Below are positions 58,807 through 64,000 of a stretch of DNA of 64,000 nt, one piece after another. Each line of letters starts with the position of its first letter. Within the stretch, counting starts at the first letter, position 1. This DNA is from Sarcocystis neurona (Eukaryota; Apicomplexa; Conoidasida; Eucoccidiorida; Sarcocystidae), in NCBI GenBank assembly GCA_000727475.1, contig KL647316.1:683623-747622 (forward strand). The letters run 5' to 3'. The translations under genes and the position numbers were made by a program. The notes beneath the pieces were generated by a model that was not told the origin of the DNA, ran no database searches, and saw nothing but the letters and a program-made list of their open reading frames with translations.

Positions 58807-61800
58807 ATGGGCCAGCTGCAACGCGAGGTGGCGCGGCTCTTCGCGGTGCAGTCGCAGAAGTTAGCAGCAGCAGCGCAGCAGCAGCCCCACGGCGGAAGGC
58901 CTGGGAAGCAGCTGCTGCACTACGTCCCCTCCCCTCCTACCAAAAGCCGGGCACGTCGGGCACTTGCCAATTTGCTGCTGCCCGTCTGGTTCAAGTATTT
59001 TCGCGGGCCGCTGGATCGATGGAATCTCGCTGTCATGGCCAAATACCTACGAGATCACGGTAGGTGCTGCCGCAGCCGGCCCGCAGCTGAATTCCCACAC
59101 CAGCAGCAGCAACACTGGCAACAACAGCAGCAGCAGCACAACAAGAAAACACGCGCAGCAGCACCAGCTGGAGCCGGGTACAGTCAACGCAGCAGCAGCA
59201 AGAGCTGACGACTCACAGCCATGGCAACAGGAGGGGCAGTAGCAGCACAACACGCACACAAGCAGCAGCAGTCCAACAGCAGCAACAACAGCAGCACGTG
59301 AGGCACAGCAACAGCAGCGGCGGCGACAGAACCCTCGGAGCAGCGACAACAGCAGCAAGAGTAAAACAGGTGTATATATATGGGTACGCATGTACGTGTA
59401 CATGCACCTGTGTTCAGTTGGCGTCTCCCTCTCTCTCTCTGTCTGTCTCACCATACACGTCTAGCGTTTGACGTGCATAGAAAGAAAGCCATACGTGCTC
59501 ATCCTAGCACGCGACAATGTACATATATATGTATATAAATGCATATGAAGGCTTATACGTAAACATCTCATTAGCTACAATTGTGCCCTTATATGTGTAG
59601 ATGTAGATATATACGGATGTAGAGGGCGACGTGCGTGTCTCAGCAAGTAATAATACACTTGTATGTGTATACATTTACATGTGTGTATAGAGAACTACAT
59701 ACGTGTTTCTTCTTAGTAGACACATATATACAAGGCGTTCGTGGTTTCGACCCAAACGGGGTCTCCGCGGCACCTACGGCACACGCTGTACGTGCGCATA
59801 TATGCCAGTCTGTCTATCTATCTCTCTGTATATATATGTGAAACGCCTGTTGATGCTGCATATATGTATGAGCGCAGTGTTCGACGTGCACGTCGTTGGC
59901 AGGACTCCGATGCCATGTCTCGTAGGTGCGCGTGGAGTCAGTAGTCCTGCTGCTGTTGCTGGTGTGTGGGCTGCAGGTGTGTGGGTTGCTGGTATTGTGC
60001 GCTGTCTTGCTGCTGTGACGCATGTGTGGCTGCCAGTTCCTCTGTATTGCTCCTGCTTCTCGTTTTTTGCTGCTGCTGTGTGTGTCTTTGTGCTGGCGAC
60101 CCTACGGTGCTGGTAGCGTCTCGCAGCTGCTGCTGTCGTCCCTGCTGTTGCGCATTTCTGTCGCTGGTGCTGCTTCTCGTGTTGTGTTGCTGCTGCCGCT
60201 GCTGCCTACAGGGCTGATGTACGACGACTTGTATAGCGACAAAGAGCCAGTCATAGCGAGGGCGCTAGAGATGCTGCCTCCGGACATTGCTGCAGCGCGG
60301 TACAGGCGCTTGATGCGAGGGGCCCATTTGAATCACCTACGCCTCTATCTTCCTCTTCACGGTAATTTCAACAACGCAGCAGCAACAGCAGCGGGGACAG
60401 CGGCAACTGCAGCAACAGCGACAGCAGCAACAGTAGGAGCAGCCGCAGCAGCAGCAGCTACAACAGCAACAACAGCACCTGCAGCAGCACTAGCAACGGC
60501 AGCTTTTACACCAGCGTCTGGGACGGCGACAAGAGCAGCGGCAGAAGGGGGAGGCAGCAGGGGCGGCGGTAGCAACAGCAAGAGCCGAGCAGCTGGAGCA
60601 ACAGCAGCAGCAAAAAGAACAGCCTCAGGGCAGCCACCGGAGTCGCAGGAGGAGGATCAGAGGTAGAAGCAGCGGTGCAGGAGGCAGCAGCTGGATCAGG
60701 AGCAGGAGAGTGGAATGAAAAAGCAGCAACAATAGCAGCAAGGTAGCAGACGTGCCCCAGCAGCACTGCGGCAATGGCACTGGACAACAGTGCAGTAGGC
60801 TGTTCGGTGCACATGCGCATGAGACGCGCAGCAGCAGCAGCCAAGAGATTTCTCAGCAGCTACCTCAGCAGCGAGAGGGGAGTAGTAGTAGAACACAGCA
60901 TGCACCTGCTCCTCTAGGAGCAGCAACAGCAGGCCAGCAACACCAGCAGCAGAATAGGAGAACGAAGTCAGATCATCTGCACGCGGCCAATCACAGGTGA
61001 CGATGCGAGCGCATGCAGTTCTGCTTCAGCGCCTCCTACGCGTTCGTCTGCTGCAGCCAGAGGAGGTTAACGCAGGGACTGCACCGTTGATGGTGCGGCA
61101 GCTCCGTCGTTCTGTTGTTGGCACTGTTCCTGGGCAATGCTGCTTCCTGCCAGTACTGCCTGTGTGTGTCTGTCTCTGTCCTCCATGTACATACGTTTAT
61201 ATACGCGCGTAGAGCGGACGACATTTCTGTTTCTACAAGAGGGCACGTCCTTGCCTGTTTCAAGTTTCGCAGGCAAGAAGCACCAGCAGCAGCCGTTGCA
61301 ACATATTCTGCTGCTGCGCAGCTGCTGAAAGGGGAGAGAAAGGTGCTGGCGCTGTTGCAGCGGCTTGTCAAATTCCTGCTAATGTCGTGCTGTTGCTGCT
61401 GCTGCAGCGTTGTCTCTGTCTCTCTATCTCGCCCCTCTGCTGCGGCGTTGGACGTGTCCTCCATCTCCCGCTGTTGCTGCTGCTTACCCCGCCGCTGCTG
61501 GTGCTGGGAGCATCCGCTGCCCGTGCGCTAGCGGTGCTGCAGCTGCAGCCGGCGATGCGGCGCTGCTGCTGCTGCCGACAGTGTTGCTCGTTCTCTAGTA
61601 CACAGGGCTTTCTAGCTGCTGCTGCTGTTTTTGCGTCTTCTGCTCGTGGTGCTGCTGATGGCCCTGCGTCTCCATGCTGCTGCGGAAGCGCGTGTAGATC
61701 ATGCTGCTTCTGCTGCTGCTCGTGTGGCGGGGTGCATGCAGAACAGAACTACGACCCATTTATCCCGTATATGGCGCCCTACGTCGAAGAGGCAAAATTT

Positions 61801-61861
61801 CAGCTGCAGGAAGAGGAGGAGTTGCTCGGCTATCATATGTGGGAAGGCACGTGGTATTCAG
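58807..61861 (+). CDS. Cytochrome bc1 complex subunit 7 (QCR7/UQCRB family)
   Basis: Three exons, all phase 1 at their ends: 58807-59059, 60212-60361, 61742-61861. The product is a matrix-side nuclear-encoded subunit of respiratory complex III that helps assemble cytochrome b. Exon 1 starts MGQLQREVARLF, has a short Ala/Gln run, then WFKYFRGPLDRWNLAVMAKY. Exon 2 carries the family signature GLMYDDLYSDKEPVIARALE and LPPDIAAARYRRLMRG. Exon 3 carries EQNYDPFIPYMAPYVEEAKF and a Glu-rich helix ending HMWEGTWYSG. With 175 residues so far it exceeds the 111-127 of human and yeast, mainly at the N-terminus. Exon 1 ends with donor CACG|GTAGGT, exon 2 with CACG|GTAATT and exon 3 with TCAG|GTAAGA. The introns carry CAG-rich DNA after the donor and CTG-rich DNA before the acceptor. 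The coding sequence continues past 61861. Confidence 0.87.
59090..60206 (+). repeat. QCR7 intron 1: CAG block, TA spacer, CTG block
   Basis: 59098-59366 is CAG-rich, about 59370-59830 is TA/CA-rich, and 59945-60206 is CTG-rich, ending at the acceptor CTACAG. In the transcript the CAG and CUG arms are complementary triplet repeats and could pair. Confidence 0.75.
60365..61738 (+). repeat. QCR7 intron 2: CAG block then CTG block
   Basis: 60375-60960 is CAG-rich and about 61300-61735 is CTG-rich, ending at the acceptor CATGCAG. Same arrangement as intron 1 without the TA spacer. Ala-rich or Leu/Cys-rich open frames here are artefacts. Confidence 0.75.
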
Positions 61862-61919
61862 GTAAGATCCCCCTCAGGCATTCTTCACCGGCCTGTATAT
61901 TTGTCACTCCACCCATCAA

Positions 61920-62760
61920 TATATATTATAGATACAGATATATATATATATGTAGAGATATACATAGGTACAGATAAACCTGTCTATAGAAGGACAGAGA
62001 CAGACAGACACACACATAGATATATATAGATATATGTGCATATATTATGTACCTACGCGTATACATGTGTATATATATATACATGTATATATATATACCA
62101 CACTACTCCTCCACATGTATACAGCATCGTAGCCGTCCGGTGTGTTCACGTGCATGCGTCTGTGCTGATCCGTCCGTGAATATTTACATCTATGCGGCTG
62201 ATAGACACAGATGTGTATACACATATATAGATAGGGACAGAATTAGACGTACATATATATACACACAGCGAACACGTGTACGAATATACATATATACACA
62301 TGTATGGATATAGCTACATATATATATATATATATACAGATATGTATATATGTAGATATAGATAAGTGTGTACATAGATGCACATCTAATACGCATATGA
62401 GCGCATATGTGTATATAAGTAGCTAGACATATATATATATATATGTAGAGAGAGAAATAGACGCACACATACATGTATACACGGAACATATATACGAGTA
62501 TAGGTATATGCACATATATAGATATAGCTAGAAATATATATATATATATATAGATAGAGATAGACGTATACATGGATATACACCTAATACATATATGGAT
62601 GTAATGTACAAGTAGTTAGACCCAGATATATATATATATATATGTAGAGAGAGAGATAGATGTATACGTATATGTACATAGAAGTGACGTATATATATAT
62701 ATATCCCTGTATATGTCCCTATATATATACCTATATATCTACCTATATATGTACACCAGT
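61920..62760. repeat. TA microsatellite cluster downstream of QCR7 exon 3
   Basis: Repeated alternating TA tracts of 10-20 bp (near 61950, 62079, 62319-62336, 62538-62553 and 62628-62643) are separated by CATA/TAGA/ACAC words, with TAGAGAGAGA-type junctions. Probably within the third intron of QCR7. Confidence 0.8.
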
Positions 62761-62829
62761 CGTCGTCGATGTGTCTAGAGTCTATTAGCCATATGACATA
62801 AATAGAAGGGGGAGAAGGAAGCGACGGCG

Positions 62830-63615
62830 CCGAGTGACTGTTCGTGCGCCTCTCAGTCCTCCCCCCGCGCGCATGCACTTTTTAGAACTCCCTCTCCGTC
62901 AGGCGAAGTGCGGATCGTTACGTTTTCTTCGTGCGGCTGCTGCTCGCGTGCCGGAGCACTGGCCAGTTGCCGCGTGTTTTTTTTGTCCACACCGTCGTGA
63001 AGCTGAGGAGGACGATCTGCTGCTGCTCGGCGTCCTCTGCAGCACCCGCTGCACTTCTGCGCATGCGTCCACAAACGACCCAGTGTGTGCCTCTATAGAG
63101 TTCCGTAGCTCCTTCTACCCAAGTTGGCCACACATATGCGAGTATCTCCTCTACACGTGTGCCTCTTCTTGTACTATAAATGTGCCCACGTCTGCACTGC
63201 TGCTGCCACAACTACAGATGCGTGGCATGCCTTCCACACAACGGCATATTTGTGACGCATGCAAGTCCCACCGCGTATGTCTACATGTGTCGTTGCTACG
63301 CACAGAAGTCCCAGCGTTCTTTCTGCAGAGCAGGCGGCGAACGTATGCCCTGCCCGCGTGCACATGCGTAGCTGTTTTCCTGCTGTCTCGGATCCGCAGC
63401 ATGTCTCATGCAGCCCTCCACCTTCTTTTTCTTCTTCGCTTTGCGTCGGGATCTTCTCGACACATGCGTCTTCGGCGTGGTCAACAACTTGCCACCAGTC
63501 TCGCAGCAGCACATGCGTTATATGTTCCCTGCGTTCTGCTGGCAGCAAAATGAGACACTTCTTTCCGTCCTCCGTTTCTTCACCGGCATGTGGGCAACAA
63601 CCGTTCTTTTCTTGT
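62830..63615 (+). other. Open region, possible exon, unassigned
   Basis: A 239-codon plus frame (62834-63553) and an overlapping plus frame (63408-63626) are open. The second reads like protein (FGVVNNLPPV, MRYMFPAFCWQQNETLL, hydrophobic TGMWATTVLFLFS) and ends at a possible donor TCGAC|GTAGGC after a possible acceptor GGATCCGCAG at 63400. It might be a separate gene or an alternative QCR7 exon. No family recognised. Confidence 0.25.
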
Positions 63616-63841
63616 TCTCGACGTAGGCCCGCGCCCGCGCGCGCGTGTATTTATACAGCCGTTTCCTCTGGCTTTACACGGATGCCGACGCGCATGCGTG
63701 GGTGCGTGCCCGCACTCCTCGTTTTTGCGTGGGGTCCTGTTCGGCCGGTGCGCAAGTGTACAGCCGAGTCTGCAGACGTGTGTGAGATAGTCGTAGGAGG
63801 AAAATAGTGTGATGGCACTGCGGTGACTGGCTCTGCAGGCG

Positions 63842-64000
63842 GAGTCACTGGCTTCGGCGACAAAGACCCGGGGGAGCACTTTCTTCTCGCCTTCCCCAAC
63901 CTCTATGGCGCCGGCGGCAATGCCGTGCAAATGGCGAAGCGCCACTGCTCCTCTGCTGCTGCTGCTTCTGCGCCGTCCCCCCGCAACGGCATCGCACGAG
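63842..64000 (+). CDS. Candidate exon 4 of QCR7, or first seen exon of next gene (runs off window)
   Basis: After CTCTGCAG an exon-like frame reads GVTGFGDKDPGEHFLLAFPN then LYGAGGNAVQMAKRHC and continues to the window end. Taken after the acceptor it begins with two bases completing a split codon, which matches the phase-1 end of QCR7 exon 3 (Gly). The intervening intron would be about 2.0 kb. The match of phase alone has a one-in-three chance, and I cannot confirm that coccidian QCR7 has this C-terminal extension. Confidence 0.4.

Noticed and set aside
1..64000. CRISPR arrays, bacterial operons or insertion sequences
   Set aside because: Regular repeats here are trinucleotide or dinucleotide microsatellites and short tandem duplications. 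Spliceosomal introns and eukaryotic tRNAs show the DNA is nuclear eukaryotic.

Overview
The window reads as nuclear DNA of a coccidian apicomplexan, most likely an eimeriid (Eimeria-like; Cyclospora cannot be excluded). Three things point there. Blocks dense in CAG/CTG trinucleotides encode or mimic poly-Gln, poly-Ala and poly-Ser runs. These alternate with repeat-poor stretches and with TA/CA microsatellite stretches. The genes are heavily spliced, with GT-AG introns, and a eukaryotic-type selenocysteine tRNA is present. The species call is inference.

Four loci could be resolved by chaining exons by hand, with every reading phase agreeing. (1) An RNA-binding protein on the minus strand, 34464 down to 23698: eight exons, 270 residues, order RRM - WW - RRM, the second RRM being CELF/Bruno-like. 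(2) An L-asparaginase on the minus strand, 50282 down to 42634: four exons, about 1267 residues, with a long low-complexity N-terminal extension. (3) A cytochrome bc1 complex subunit 7 (QCR7/UQCRB) gene on the plus strand from 58807: three secure exons and one candidate exon that runs off the window. (4) Two tRNA genes: tRNA-Val(AAC) at 3251-3323 and tRNA-Sec(UCA) at 39936-40022.

Layout. 1-5.4 kb: mostly unassigned, with tRNA-Val. 5.5-7.2 kb: CTG-rich on the plus strand, probably intronic. 7.2-17.0 kb: a very large CAG-rich plus-strand gene body with helical unique segments between Gln/Ala/Ser runs; exon structure unresolved. 17.0-18.7 kb: TA/CA-rich spacer with a tandem repeat. 18.7-20.6 kb: a second CTG-then-CAG block, probably further exons. 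22.7-23.3 kb: a small two-exon candidate gene. 23.7-34.5 kb: the RRM-WW-RRM gene. 34.5-42.6 kb: a repeat-poor island holding tRNA-Sec and several local duplications. 42.6-50.3 kb: asparaginase. 50.3-58.8 kb: CAG-rich and unassigned, with diverged tandem repeats. 58.8-64 kb: QCR7.

The resolved genes have unrelated jobs: RNA processing, asparagine hydrolysis, mitochondrial respiration and selenoprotein translation. There is no operon-like logic. The most interesting features are the unusual RRM-WW-RRM order in a gene whose introns are rich in CUG in the transcript sense, the convergent CAG...CTG blocks inside both complete QCR7 introns, and the way CAG/CTG polarity tracks exon versus intron.
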